Origin: Nitzschia sp. pyKryTriq1
Taxonomy: Eukaryota > Bacillariophyta > Bacillariophyceae > Bacillariales > Bacillariaceae
Assembly: GCA_956465555.1 (NCBI GenBank)
Contig: OY101116.1
Location: forward strand, 2,108,001 to 2,172,000
Reading direction: 5' to 3'
DNA length: 64,000 nt
Of the stretch, positions 53,251 through 63,930 are shown one piece after another. Made by a program: the position numbers and the translations under genes. Every line of letters begins with the position of its first letter. Positions within the stretch are counted from its first letter, which is position 1. The notes under the pieces were generated by a model, which worked only from the letters and a program-made list of their open reading frames with translations, searched no databases and was not told where the DNA came from.

Positions 53251-56200
53251 TCAGGCAATCTTAGTGCGGGCACCAAGTACACCGCTCTCTTCCAAAGCAA
53301 TGGATGCTGCCATCCCCGTCGGCAGAGCGAAATCTTCTTCGTCGTCATACTGTCCTCCCCAGTTCATCAGCCCGTTCACCAAGCTCTGCATCGAGGAAGT
53401 CAAAACCTCGTTTTCCTCGCAGTCGCCGTTTGCCTTGGGTGAACCATTCCCAAAAATCTGTGACTGAGATGTTTTCGACTGAGCTGCACCGCTGCCCCCC
53501 TTACTCGAAAATTGATTTGACGGCACGGGATGGGCAGCGGCTACAACCGACTGCGAAAGATGACTCGAGCCCATTCCAAATGGATCGAACGCGCCCCCTT
53601 GGCTACTACTTCCTAAATCGTCGTCTTCTTCGGGGATGGGTGATGCAACTGCCATTGGTAGAATCGTTTCCGGCTCGTCCAAGCTCTTTCCCTCGTCAGT
53701 TGACGAAGATGCCGAATCTCTTCGTTGTTTCAGTAGTTCATGATCCACTGCCACGATTATTGGCCCATCTTCGTTCTCGTCGCTGTTGGCAAATATCGTT
53801 GCCTCGGCATCATCACTACCAAACAAGTCTAGCATCGGTTTGGGGGCTGGGGCCCGCCTTGCTTGGGTCGAAGGTATAATTGTCGACCCGACATAGCCAT
53901 CACGAAGGCAAGACCATGCATCAACGGCACGTCGAGCTGCTTCGTGCTGTGATTTTGCGTATGATAGCGCTGTTTGAAGAACTTCGCGCTTGCGATGGGC
54001 ATTCCAGCATTTCACATCATGAGCCAAGGCCAGGGTCGCACGTCGTTTTACGGTCTTTGCTTCGTGTTCGACCACAGCCGCGTGTATGGCATGACTTTGG
54101 GTAATAGAAGCTCTTGTTTGTGCTGCTCTGGCATCGTCGATGGATTTGAACTTTCCCGTATCGCAAGCTTTCTGGGCTGAGATTGCCGCGCTTGCAGCTG
54201 CCGTTCTTGCGTTAGATGCGGTCCTTCCAGCACGAACAGCTGATCGGACATCTTCGGCAGCCGAAACGGCCGAATTCGCAAGTGCTGTTTGCCAAGAAAC
54301 GTCTAGAGATTGAAAAGCTGGAGGTGAGGCGGAGGTGCGGAACTATCAAACACACGAATCTTGACGATACCTACCATCGATAAGAGCCAGGTCACTTTCT
54401 TCGAAAACCTCGCGACTTTGTTCGATGCCAGAAACCCCCTTTAGCAAAGCGCGCTGTGACACAAATTTTCCCTGAAGTCCTTCCCAAAAATCCAAGCCTC
54501 TAACGACGTCAAGGTGCAGCGCCAATCGCTCCTGGCGGGCTCTGCCAATTGCCCCGCTACTAGCCATACAACGAGACAGGATGTTGTCCACGGAACCAAT
54601 CACCTCGCGCAGCTTGTCTATGTTTTCGTCAACATCAATATCCCCGAGTAAAGTAGGTTTTCCCTCGGCTGCCGCACTGATTTCTTGGGCTAGACCAGGC
54701 AGGGTGGGAGGGCTTTCGCCGTATCGAAATCGAGCTTCTTTCGACTCTCTGCTTCCAATTTTATGCGGTCGAGTGTCGCTCAAAGACAATATTCGCCTCT
54801 CCGGTGTAGGGACTGGCAAGGGAAGCAAATCATAGCCGGTACCGTCCTCCTCAAATTCGTCGCCTTGGAACCCATCCTGAACCTGAAGGACGCCTTCTTC
54901 GAAGTTCTCTTCGTCATGTGATGTTGGTGTATCATCCGAATCAGTTCTCAGCTGTACCTCGCCGTCGTCGTTGTTCCATCCAGATTCTCTTGAGCTGTCA
55001 AATTTGGGTAACGAGGCATGTTGTAAACGCGCGCTTGCCGATGGAAGCCCTGTCGTCTCCAACACCCCGTGGAGCTGAAGTGCCACCGCTGCCTGTGCTG
55101 CAGTTCGTACCCACGATAAATTTGGCTGAATGGAGCCAGCCCCCTGCGTCAACCAGAAGCTTCCAGTTTTTCCGTCGTCTAGTTTTGGCGTATGTTCACT
55201 GATTGCTTTCGCGGTACGGGTATGTTCATCCAAGGACTGTTTTGCCGCCTCCAAGCCCGATTGACTTGCCTACAACCCGAATTGGTTGAGCGAACAATCT
55301 TTTGATTAGAAAATAAAGGACGCCGTAAATTCTTACCTTGAGAATTGTGTTGAGTGGAAACGAGGTGGATAGTGCCGGGTGTTCGAGGAGGTAGTTGAGA
55401 TAGCGCTCAAGCTGCCTTGCCTTTCCAGCCGGTGAATTTGGATTATAGTAGCTTTCCGGTAGGTTAAAACTCTTGCTTGTGACTGACATCTTCTTGGAGC
55501 CCGACGAAGAATGCGAGCTTCTATCGGACGAAACAACGCTCTTGGGGGCAGTCAAAACACTTCCCCAGATGGATTTGATTCCTTGTTTGAGCATGCCAAC
55601 ACTGGCCGTCGCAGCGGCAGCGATGGCCTCGCCTGTACTCCCCAGCGCGGAGTCGTCGTCGTGATAGTTGCTGGTTATCAATTTCCCGGGAAATGGGGGT
55701 AATATTCTGCCGCAAAGTGTCCCTCCCAGCGTTCTATGGGCCTTGAGGGTGTCGTTGAGCCACTTGAGATCTTTCATCGATCTTCGAACTGACACGGCGT
55801 CCGAAAGCTGCCCGTCCTCCAGGCCCCGATAGTACGTCAAGCAGAATTCCACCAACTGCTGTGAGGAAGCAAAGACATCAATTTTCACTCTACCACGACA
55901 CATTGTGACATCTTTGCGGCGACGCAAGACGTCATGTGCCGCCAGTAACGAATGATCCAAATCCAATTCCGGTAGCGGTAAGCAAGTGTTGCTTTCACGT
56001 TCATACTGAGCCAACTGAGCCGCAGACAATGGTATCGGAGCCGCTGGGGGAGGAACATCCACGACTACGACTTCACTTCCACGGGGAGCATTGCGATGCC
56101 GCATCGTCTGTTGCAGATGCCGTCCAGAGAATCTTCGTTTTGCTTCTAGGTACTGTGCTAGTGCAATGAATCGACAAAATACCATCCACCCCTCTACGCC

Positions 56201-56659
56201 CAATTCCACCGAGGATAGGTCTTCCATCTCGTCAATAGGTACACTAGCACTGGAGATGGTGACCGCGGACCACACCTCTTCAAAGGTTGGTGAGGATCCT
56301 GGCTCGCCCCTTGCACTAAGCGCCCTGAGATCGTCATCACGCCTCCAGAAGACCGGACAACGAAGAGTCACAAACTCTTTCACAGTTGCCTTGGGGATCT
56401 GACTTCGGGATTCTGAATCCATAATGGCAAACAACCGAAGGGAAAAGTCGAAATCATTGCGGAGAAATTGAAGCTCGTGCGTCGATCCGTCCTCCAGGAG
56501 AATCTCAAGTACGTATACGGGATCTTCCTCGCCCTCCAAGCGAGAGAGGGCCCCGCGATGAGGAATCAGAGTGTTTCCTCCTCGTGAAGCACTTCGAAAG
56601 GATGACGAAGACTGATGTCCATATGAATTTTGCAGATCCGAAGAGGAAGAAAACGCCAT
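53251..56659 (-). CDS. PX-domain protein, sorting-nexin-like
   Basis: Three exons: 56659-55337, 55269-54375 and 54317-53251. The introns are 67 bp and 57 bp, phases 0 and 1, giving 1094 residues. A Ser-rich start and a region of unknown fold precede the PX domain at about residues 250-440: RVKIDVFASS, RRSMKDLKWLNDTLKAH, a proline-rich LPPFPGK loop, then ARQLERYLNYLLEHPALS. PX domains bind phosphoinositides, usually PI3P. After it come long helical stretches (about 550-760 and 730-860, the last very Ala-rich) that may form a BAR-like dimer, and a Ser/Asp-rich tail with DPFGMG and LDLFGS motifs resembling adaptor-binding DPF peptides. A role in endosomal sorting fits. Exact subfamily unknown. 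Confidence 0.85.
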
Positions 56660-58182
56660 GCTTGCTTGCTAGCTTGCTTTGCGTTCGAGTTTTCAGCGCG
56701 GAACGGGTCTGCGGCTACCTTGGGATATTTAGCTTTGGTAGCAATTTTTTCGGTAAAATTATATGGCGGTACAACTGCTTCAATGCTGCGACACAGTGCT
56801 TTTGAGTGGGTTAATGTCTTGTTGTTTTTGTTGTTGTTTCGAGTGAATTACTGTACTCTAGCGACGTGAGTATGCCATAAAAATAATGAAACGCTGAAAC
56901 GTGCTTTAGTTTTTGTTGAAGAATGAAACAAAAATGATGAAAGATAACCGTTGTCCTCTCGGGCTGCAACAGCGATGATGGACTCTATACTAAAGACGCA
57001 GGTCAATATTGTGACGGTAGAGGATAGCAGAGGTGACAACGAATTCTTTCCAAGAGCAGGCAAGATTGGCCTTTCTGTTCTTTTTGTTGATGCTTGATCG
57101 ATGATGATACCCTCAACATGAATCATGATGAATGTTCAAACGTTTGACGTTTGACGTGCTTCCAAATTCTGCAGATGAAGAAGAGTTCTGTCTCTTTAGT
57201 ACTGATTCCTACGTGGCTTCGACGTGATTTTAGGAGTCGCCTCGGTCGATTTTTTTTGGCGTGGCGACCACGACCGACTCCGACGACGACGAGCGATGAC
57301 AAGCGATGACAAGCGATGCGCGACACGCGACACCCGCGACAACATCATGATGAGAACCGCGAGCGGCGAGAGAAGCCCGGCGATGAAGAAAGCTCGTAAG
57401 GTCAATCAAAGTAGTCATACATTTGAGAATTCTCTGCTTCGCTGATGACATCATCCGAAAACAAGAGCCAGGCCACGCGTCGCGTGCGCGTTTCAAGTTT
57501 CAAGCTTTATGGGCTTGAGCTTGGATTACTAGGACAGTGGGCGTCGACGTCAAGAGTTTTGGGGGGAGGGGCCCCAAAACTGTTAGGGAACAGTGAAGAG
57601 AACTGTAAGTATCGATATTGTAAGAAATCAGCGACGAGTTGCTAAAAAAATCTCATTGCCCTCCTATGCACGAGGTAGTCGACAAGAATGATTGAAAGTG
57701 AAAATTATGAGCTAGAAATGAATTGTTATTTTGGAACTACTTGTTTCAAAATCAATTGTTGAGAAAATATATTGCGCTGACTTCGCCTTCGCCCACGACC
57801 CCTCTTTTTGGATTCGCTCCTGGAGGTAGTCTCCCCACTTCGGGTTGGTAGTAGACGCCATTGAAAGGTTTGTAAAGTGTGCTTTTTAAACTATTCTTAC
57901 TGGTAACTCGAAGACGAAGCGATGTTCGTTTGATCGATGATCTTGTGTGATCATCGGTCGTCTCTCGTCGGTCGGTTGGAAATTATTTGGCGCACTCTGG
58001 TCGACTTCTGGTCTGTCCGTCTCTCGTTGGGGGTGCGAACCTTGCACGTCGGCCGTTTTCAGTTTTGCGAGATCTACTATGTATCTTTTTTGCGATTGAA
58101 AGGATCGCAGAGATGATGACATGTTCCATCCCATATCTCATGACAGCATTCTTGAAAAATCGTGTTGTCTCTCTAGTTTGTA
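56660..58182. other. divergent intergenic region, no gene seen
   Basis: 1.5 kb between the PX gene and the membrane-protein gene. It contains the second 46-bp repeat copy (57663-57708), short direct repeats GACAAGCGAT near 57299-57318 and CG-rich patches. No protein-like frame. Confidence 0.5.
57663..57708. repeat. 46-bp dispersed repeat, copy 2
   Basis: Identical to 25539-25584; here it is flanked by non-gag sequence. Confidence 0.85.
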
Positions 58183-59796
58183 ATGACATTGGAAAACAAA
58201 CGTCGATCCGTATGTTTGATAGGGAGTTCTGGTGGCGGAACAGCTACTCTCGGACACACGCAGCCATCAGCTTTCGTTGAAACGATTGGCAGTGAACTTG
58301 CCAAGATCAGCACGACCGTTTCTTTGCACGAAGTCATTTTTGTCTTTCTTGAAAATGGACAGGGGATGGACTCGGCCAAAGACGACGACAGAGCAGCCTT
58401 ATTTCATCTTCGCGATGGTGCCCAGAGTGTCAGCAAAGGAACTTTACTACAAATCAATCAAAAAGTTATCGAACTGGAAGAAAGCATTGCCAACGACATT
58501 GAATTGGGAAAGGTACACGGACTCATTAGTGTGTCATGCAAGCCGTCGCTCTTCCACCAAACGCTTCAGGCTGCAGCTGAGTGCGATATACCAGTCACAG
58601 GTACTGGTGGGACGTCCCTGTCCATGATTTCGTCTGACTACAAGGTGAAACTTGTTGGAAACGCTGGAGGATCGGTTGCCACCACTCCATTGACGAAAGC
58701 AATATCGTTTAGCCACGCTCTAGCGCGGACATGGGGTCTACGCTATCGTCCTTGGATCGCAGCAGCTTCCAGGACTATCCCTTCTTGGCGGTCAGTGCTC
58801 AATTCTTGTCTCCCTGCATTTTGGGCAGTCGCTTTGTCCCATCGAACTTTGGAGTACACTGATGGTGAACAGTGGTTGCCGAATGCTAACTTTCTCCTCG
58901 AAATGCTGTCATCTTATGCACTTCCAATGACTTGCTCGGTAGTAATGGCAAACTCACGGCGGACATCGCCTGGTGTATTGATCGGTGCTGCTCTAGCCGC
59001 TTCCACTTGTAAACGAACAGTGCTGGGTGGACTTTTGGCAGGTTGGATGGTGGCATGCTTAGAGGAAAAGCTTCTCTATTTCTGTATTCTCTACGGAAAT
59101 ATACCCGCCACCATGACCAATCTTGTAACCACAGGCTTTGTTGGTGTTCTGGTGGCAGGGGTCATGACACCTGTGGCTCCCTACCTGGCGGAGCTCACCG
59201 AGACATATCGATCATCATTAGTTGGCTTTCTCGTCCAAGAAAATGCAGATGATATAGCGTACGAGCTGGGACGATTGTTTGGGTTGAGCTTGACTGGGGC
59301 CATTTTTTGCTACGGGAGCAAAATTGGATGGTATCACTCCGTTTTCCTTCCATTGATCCTCATCGAAATGGAAGTGGGTGATGCTGCTATTCTCGGTGCA
59401 ATGGATCAACTTTCACTGGTACTAGTCAGCGCTGGGATCTGTGCTGGTACCTTATTCACTTGCTGTTTTTCAAGAGCTTCTACTGATATGTCGCTGTTGA
59501 AGCGCGGACTACTCATCAATCTTCTCTGTGGCGACTTTATCGAGGCATGCTACCCACTGATGGAGCAAAATGTCATAATCAGCTTTGGAGGATATATTGC
59601 GTCGTCATGTTCGATCGCTCTTCTATCGACTGAATGCAAGTCTTCGGCCTACTTGCCATTTCCAGTGGCGCTATGGCTGGCAGAAGATTTAAACCGGATG
59701 TCACTTGCCTCGGGAGTGGCATTTGGAATCGCCTTTCTTTCCGCCTTGGTGGGAGCCATTTTCTCACCAGCAAGTCGTCCCACCAAAGAAGACTGA
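58183..59796 (+). CDS. membrane protein with N-terminal nucleotide-binding-like domain, unknown
   Basis: 537 residues, intronless, starting at ATG 58183. The first ~190 residues are soluble and begin with a Gly-rich loop after a strand (VCLIGSSGGGTATLGHTQ). They continue with ENGQGMDSA, GLISVSCKPSLF and PVTGTGGTSLS, and end VGNAGGSVATTPLTKA. This looks like a Rossmann-type alpha/beta domain. From about residue 205 on there are about eight to ten hydrophobic helices with Gly-rich stretches (SPGVLIGAALAAS, TVLGGLLAGWMVA, NLVTTGFVGVLVAGV). The plan, cytosolic binding domain plus channel-like membrane half, suggests a transporter, but I cannot place the family. No targeting signal is clear. Confidence 0.8.
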   Translation: MTLENKRRSVCLIGSSGGGTATLGHTQPSAFVETIGSELAKISTTVSLHEVIFVFLENGQGMDSAKDDDRAALFHLRDGAQSVSKGTLLQINQKVIELEESIANDIELGKVHGLISVSCKPSLFHQTLQAAAECDIPVTGTGGTSLSMISSDYKVKLVGNAGGSVATTPLTKAISFSHALARTWGLRYRPWIAAASRTIPSWRSVLNSCLPAFWAVALSHRTLEYTDGEQWLPNANFLLEMLSSYALPMTCSVVMANSRRTSPGVLIGAALAASTCKRTVLGGLLAGWMVACLEEKLLYFCILYGNIPATMTNLVTTGFVGVLVAGVMTPVAPYLAELTETYRSSLVGFLVQENADDIAYELGRLFGLSLTGAIFCYGSKIGWYHSVFLPLILIEMEVGDAAILGAMDQLSLVLVSAGICAGTLFTCCFSRASTDMSLLKRGLLINLLCGDFIEACYPLMEQNVIISFGGYIASSCSIALLSTECKSSAYLPFPVALWLAEDLNRMSLASGVAFGIAFLSALVGAIFSPASRPTKED

Positions 59797-60057
59797 GTTT
59801 CCCCACAGCCTGATTGCGGTGCAATCGGACCATAAACTCCGCATCTAGGAAAACTTTGATCCTGCCAATCTCGAAGAAATCGCAAGCGCCACAAAAGACC
59901 TGAACCTGCGATACAGTCGCTCTAATTACTACTTTCCAGTAAACGGGTTGCCAATTGAGGGAAGATTTGCAGAGACAATCTCAACCGTTGGCCAGGCAAA
60001 GTAGTATGTTAAAACTTTCTCGTTTAGAGATAAGACGGGACTTTGCAAACAAGGCAA

Positions 60058-60936
60058 TTAAACAAGTTGATTTTGAATAGCATAGTTCACGTGGGTTTCC
60101 AGATCAACACCTTTTGCGTCCCATCCTTTCGTGCGAAGGGCTTTCGCGATGTAGTTCAAGCGTTTCGCATTTACTCCATAGTCTAAGTATCCGAGCCGAC
60201 TGCTTGAGCGTACCTGAACTGACCTGTCACCCATGCCATCAATATAAGCTAGCTCGAGGTCGTCGATGTATCCATTTTTGAGGCTTTCAAATTGTACATA
60301 AATGTACCCTTTCTTGGCATCGTTGGTCATGATCTTGAAACCTCCACCGTCAACATTCGATTGACCAGGCTCATAAGTATTGATTACCTCAGTAAGTTGA
60401 GCGAACGCCTTTTCTTTGTCTGCTCCGAGATCCTGTGGCCATGTCCAAGCTGGAATGGAATGATCAGAATCATCGCCAAGTTTATCCGTGGAGCAAAAAC
60501 AGTTTGGTGCAGCTCCACAATGTTTCAAACCCATATATTCCTCGCCTGTAATATCCGTACGAGCAAGAACTCCGAGACCGCTTGGCTTTTAGGGGGAATT
60601 GATCAGTGAGTGAAAAATGCAGGCATTTAGAGCTAAATACGTGACAACGTGGCGTACCTTAGAACCTCTTTGCTTCGGGCGATCGTCGTATTTGAACGAG
60701 ATTTTGTTGTCGAATGCAAGCGCTGGATTTGCTAAAGAACCGGCGGTCAAGCATCCAAAGACGGATGCTACGCCGACACCAAAAATCTCTCTACGACTCA
60801 AGTTCTCAGGAATTTCATGGACCTTGACGTTCTTTGCTTCCGGTGTAGTGCGCCCGACCAAGGCTACAGAGCTGTGGATAATCCACACCAACACAGCGGA
60901 AGTGCCAAACAGCTGTCGCCACCCTCCCAAAGACAT
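60058..60936 (-). CDS. DUF1499 protein with Tat-type thylakoid signal
   Basis: Two exons, 60936-60658 and 60585-60058, with a 72-bp intron (GTACGC...TAAAAG) in phase 0, giving 268 residues. The N terminus has a hydrophobic signal ([17 protein letters not shown]), then [16 protein letters not shown] with a twin arginine, and ANPALAF as the likely cleavage site. The mature part is a DUF1499 domain: PNCFCSTDK, then a strand-rich region ([31 protein letters not shown]). DUF1499 proteins are common in cyanobacteria and plastids; function unknown. Targeting predicts the thylakoid lumen. Confidence 0.88.
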
Positions 60937-61394
60937 AATGAATATATTCTAGCAACTAATCCTCCTGAAATTTCAGAAAACACTTCCTGCTCTTCGTCTG
61001 ACTGACGGAAATCGGCAACGGGTGTGGGTGGTGTCCACTCTCTACTAGAGTGGAGAAGTGTGCCATTGCCTCCCCTTCAGATGCTCCATTGTCGGCAGAC
61101 GTTTTCGTTTTTAGAAGACGAATAAAAAGAGAAGGTTTGACAGATCAGAAAAGGCAACGTACGTGTCGCTAAATTTGCATCGAGTCGTGGATAATTTCCG
61201 CGCGCCTTGGCATAAAAACAATAGTGATACCGTAGTAGTACCATAGTATACTTGCAGTAGTCAAAGTGAAAGGGAAAAAGGGTGTACGGTGGTGTAGAAG
61301 GATGAAGAAGCAAGGTTGGAGTTGTTGTTGTTGTTCCGCAGTAGTACCTCTTTGACTCCATCGCGGAGGGGGTGGATCATTGTTGGGACGAAGG

Positions 61395-61541
61395 TTTCTT
61401 CTGACCGTCAGACGATTTCTTCTGACAGTCAGAAGATTTCGTCTGACCGTCAGAAGATTTCTTCTGACAGTCAGAAGATTTCTTCTGACAGTCAGAAGAT
61501 TTCGTCTGACCGTCAGAAGATTTCTTCTGACCGTCAGAAGA
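61395..61541. repeat. seven 21-bp tandem units, each an inverted repeat
   Basis: Seven consecutive 21-bp units; core TCTTCTGACNGTCAGAAGA is itself a palindrome around one variable base (C or A). Three units carry a single mismatch in one arm (TCG- or -GACGA forms). Unit boundaries are perfectly spaced with no spacers. Confidence 0.92.
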
Positions 61542-61822
61542 CTACGTCATCTTGTATAGGGGTGAGATGTCGCAGTTCGGCCAGAAGAAGTGGACGGTCT
61601 GGCCACCACACCGATCCCCGGATGCTCCTGGACAGACCAAGACTCGACTCATCTGATCATCTGACTGTTGGACGGACAGACAGAATGCTTGACTGCCGAA
61701 TGCCGATAGCCGATAGCATAATATTGCAGCATACCCGCCGATCTTACAGTACGTGTACCTGGGACCAGGTACAGTACTGGTACCGGTATTGCGCCGGTAT
61801 CCATGCTTTTGTTGTTGACGAC

Positions 61823-61847
61823 GCTTCATGTACCGGTATCATGAAGC
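61823..61847. repeat. hairpin with TACCGGTA core
   Basis: Arms GCTTCATG and CATGAAGC flank TACCGGTA plus one T, a 25-bp near-palindrome, 60 bases upstream of the ATG at 61907. Confidence 0.85.
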
Positions 61848-61906
61848 ATAGTTGTCGTTTGACGATTGGTGGAGTTAGCAGAGCAACTGTACAAGTTTCG
61901 AAGACG

Positions 61907-63377
61907 ATGAGGTCCTTATGGCTGTCTCTATTTTCCATGATACCCGTTTTCCAGGGGGCATCAGGTTTCGTGAATTCACCGAGCAGAGGAGTTGTCATCA
62001 TTCAGAAGAATCTTCGCGGCCACGACGAGAACCCGGCGTTTATTTCGCGAGAAAAAAAGAAACTGGGACAAGCATCTTCTAAGGCAAGGAAGACGAAACT
62101 TTCACTGCTACTAGTAGCAGACCCATCGTCCTCGATTGAAATGACGTCGCTTCTAAGTTCGATCAACTTGAACGTCGACAGGGATCAAGCGGAAGCGCTG
62201 GCTGGTCCATTTTTTGGTGCCTCCCTCTTCCCCTACTTGGCCTTCCTTTACTTTTTGAACGTAGAAGAGAACGAGTGTCCAAAGGGTGTGACAGTTGGGT
62301 TTGCCACCTGCCTGCTTTTCGTCTTCCTGACGATTCCTGCTGCAATCGCTGCCCAACTACTCTACGGTGTATCTTTGGCGGATTCTGACTGGCTTCACGG
62401 ATCCGCTGAGAGCCTACTGACTATAACAAATCTAGTGACGGTCGTAGCGTTTCGTCAGGCATTGAATGCAAAAGAAAAAGATCTTGAGATGCCGCCAAGT
62501 GCCACGAGTTGGGCACCCATGACGTGGCTGGTTGGAGGACTGACAGTTGTGGCCGTGGCCACCGCGCTTGTCCCAGCAGCATCTGGAGCCACCGTTCACA
62601 CGCCTTATCTTGCCGGATTCATGGACCTTCCCTTCACTTTAGACAGTTTTGGAGCAAATCCCGAGCCTGAAAACGCCCTTACAATTGCAACGTACGTACC
62701 AGACAAGCCGTGTATTCTTTCCCAAAACCCCAGTGTACCTCACGATTCGACCTCTACCACCGATCAGCTGGATCATCCACATTTCTTCACTTGTTGAGTT
62801 CTTGGTAGCTATGGGCTTTGCTTGGAGGTGGGGTGATATTGTGCAGAATCCAACTTGGAAGGGGCTGACGTGGGGGCTAATTCCGTTGCATAGTTCTGGA
62901 ATCACTGCATGCACGTATCACCTGTTCTACAACCAAATACCAATTCTGGTGCCCTTCCAAGCCATGCTCACCTGTGTCGGAAATACGACGGCAGCATTTG
63001 CAGCATATCGTATCGCCCGATCCAATGGATGGAAACCGAATTTCGATGAAAATGTCATTGCTGTAGCTGACAAGCTGGCATTCAGCCCGTCGAACGAAAC
63101 ACCTCAGCAAAAGCAAAAAGAGGAGTCGGAGTCTCTAGTCGGCTTTGAAGATCTTGGTGCAGCCTTGGCAGGCGATACCGACTACACATTTCTGATCAAA
63201 CTCTTCGTTGGATGTGCTGTTGCATCCTACGCCATCAAATATGGAGAAATCTTTTTTGACTTTCCCTACGAGGCCAACATTTACCTTGGATTTGCGGTTA
63301 TCGGGATTCCATCAGCTTTGAATGCTTTCAAATGGTACAAACGCAGCCAAGATCCTACATTCGAGGGATGGTTTTAG
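61907..63377 (+). CDS. plastid membrane protein with DUF3593 and DUF2499 domains
   Basis: Two exons, 61907-62691 and 62768-63377, with a 76-bp intron (GTACGT...GATCAG); joined in phase 2 to give 464 residues. I start at ATG 61907 since it begins a signal peptide (MRSLWLSLFSMIPVFQG) ending ASGF-VNSP, an ASAF-like plastid motif. The first domain (DUF3593) has GPFFGASLFPYLAFLYFL and WLHGSAESLLTITNLV. The second (DUF2499) starts at the splice join TWIIHISSLVEFLVAMGFAW and goes on through GLTWGLIPLHSSGITACTYHLFYN (given as GLTWGLIPLH and ACTYHLFYN). The fusion is typical of plastid proteins. About eight or nine membrane helices are visible. Function unknown. Confidence 0.9.
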
Positions 63378-63448
63378 GGTCGTCTCCACACAAAAAATCT
63401 ATTACACCACCACTACGTGCTACTCCTTTGTGAAGGCCATTGTCTCAG

Positions 63449-63930
63449 TTATTGCGACCGAATGACATCGGTGATTCGGTTGAGTTCAACACAAAAGCTC
63501 GAGATTGACCTATCCCATGCCGCATTCGCTGTTTCCTCCGCCTCGAATTCCACCAAACCTTCTACTTGGTCGATGGAGCCGGACAAGGATCCTTCCATGA
63601 TCATAGCAGCCGCAATCTTCTCGGCCTTGTCAGAAGTGACACCCAAAACCAGGGCTAATTCACTGACGTAAATACTTTGATAGATCTTACTGACTGAAAT
63701 CATGTTATGTTCGACCACACCTCTCTCCATGATCGATAGCCCGTCGCCCATGATAGCCTGTTGGTGAGGCTGCAAAGATGACTCGAATTTCTTCAATTCT
63801 TCTTTTCCTAGAACTTGATGCTTGTACATCTTAGAAAGAATCGTTGAATGCGTCTCGAACTGAGGAAGGCTGTCAAGTTGTGAAAGACGTTCGTCTTTGT
63901 AGATCTTACAGAGCAAAACCACGTTTCAGC
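63449..63930 (-). CDS. CSN4: COP9 signalosome subunit 4 (partial, window edge)
   Basis: The C-terminal part of CSN4, a PCI-domain subunit of the COP9 signalosome that removes Nedd8 from cullins. Visible family features: IYKDERLSQLDSL, LQPHQQAIMGDGLSIMERGVVEHNMISVSK (here as its PHQQAIMGDG and VEHNMISVSKIY segments), LGVTSDKAEKIAAAMI, GSLSGSIDQVEG and WDRSISSFCVELN. The exon appears to begin at 63930 after a 67-bp intron (63931-63997), so the 5' part lies beyond 64000. The frame around KIYKDER opens only from 63925, because an in-frame TGA is at 63926-63928. This implies a 1-base shift, a sequencing error or a different splice (see findings). Confidence 0.85.

Larger units (their letters stand above)
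60937..61906. other. divergent intergenic region with satellite and hairpins
   Basis: Lies between the DUF1499 gene and the DUF2499 gene. It contains seven 21-bp palindromic units (61395-61541), GTAC-rich words at 61749-61800 and a hairpin at 61823-61847. An open frame runs through the satellite into the downstream gene but looks non-coding. Confidence 0.55.

Noticed and set aside
61395-61541. CRISPR array
   Set aside because: Units are contiguous 21-mers without spacers, in a eukaryotic nuclear context.
61316-61906. An N-terminal extension of the DUF3593/DUF2499 protein through the 21-bp satellite
   Set aside because: The frame is open but low complexity (ISSDxQK heptads). Met at 61907 begins a proper signal peptide with a plastid-type motif, which must be N-terminal.
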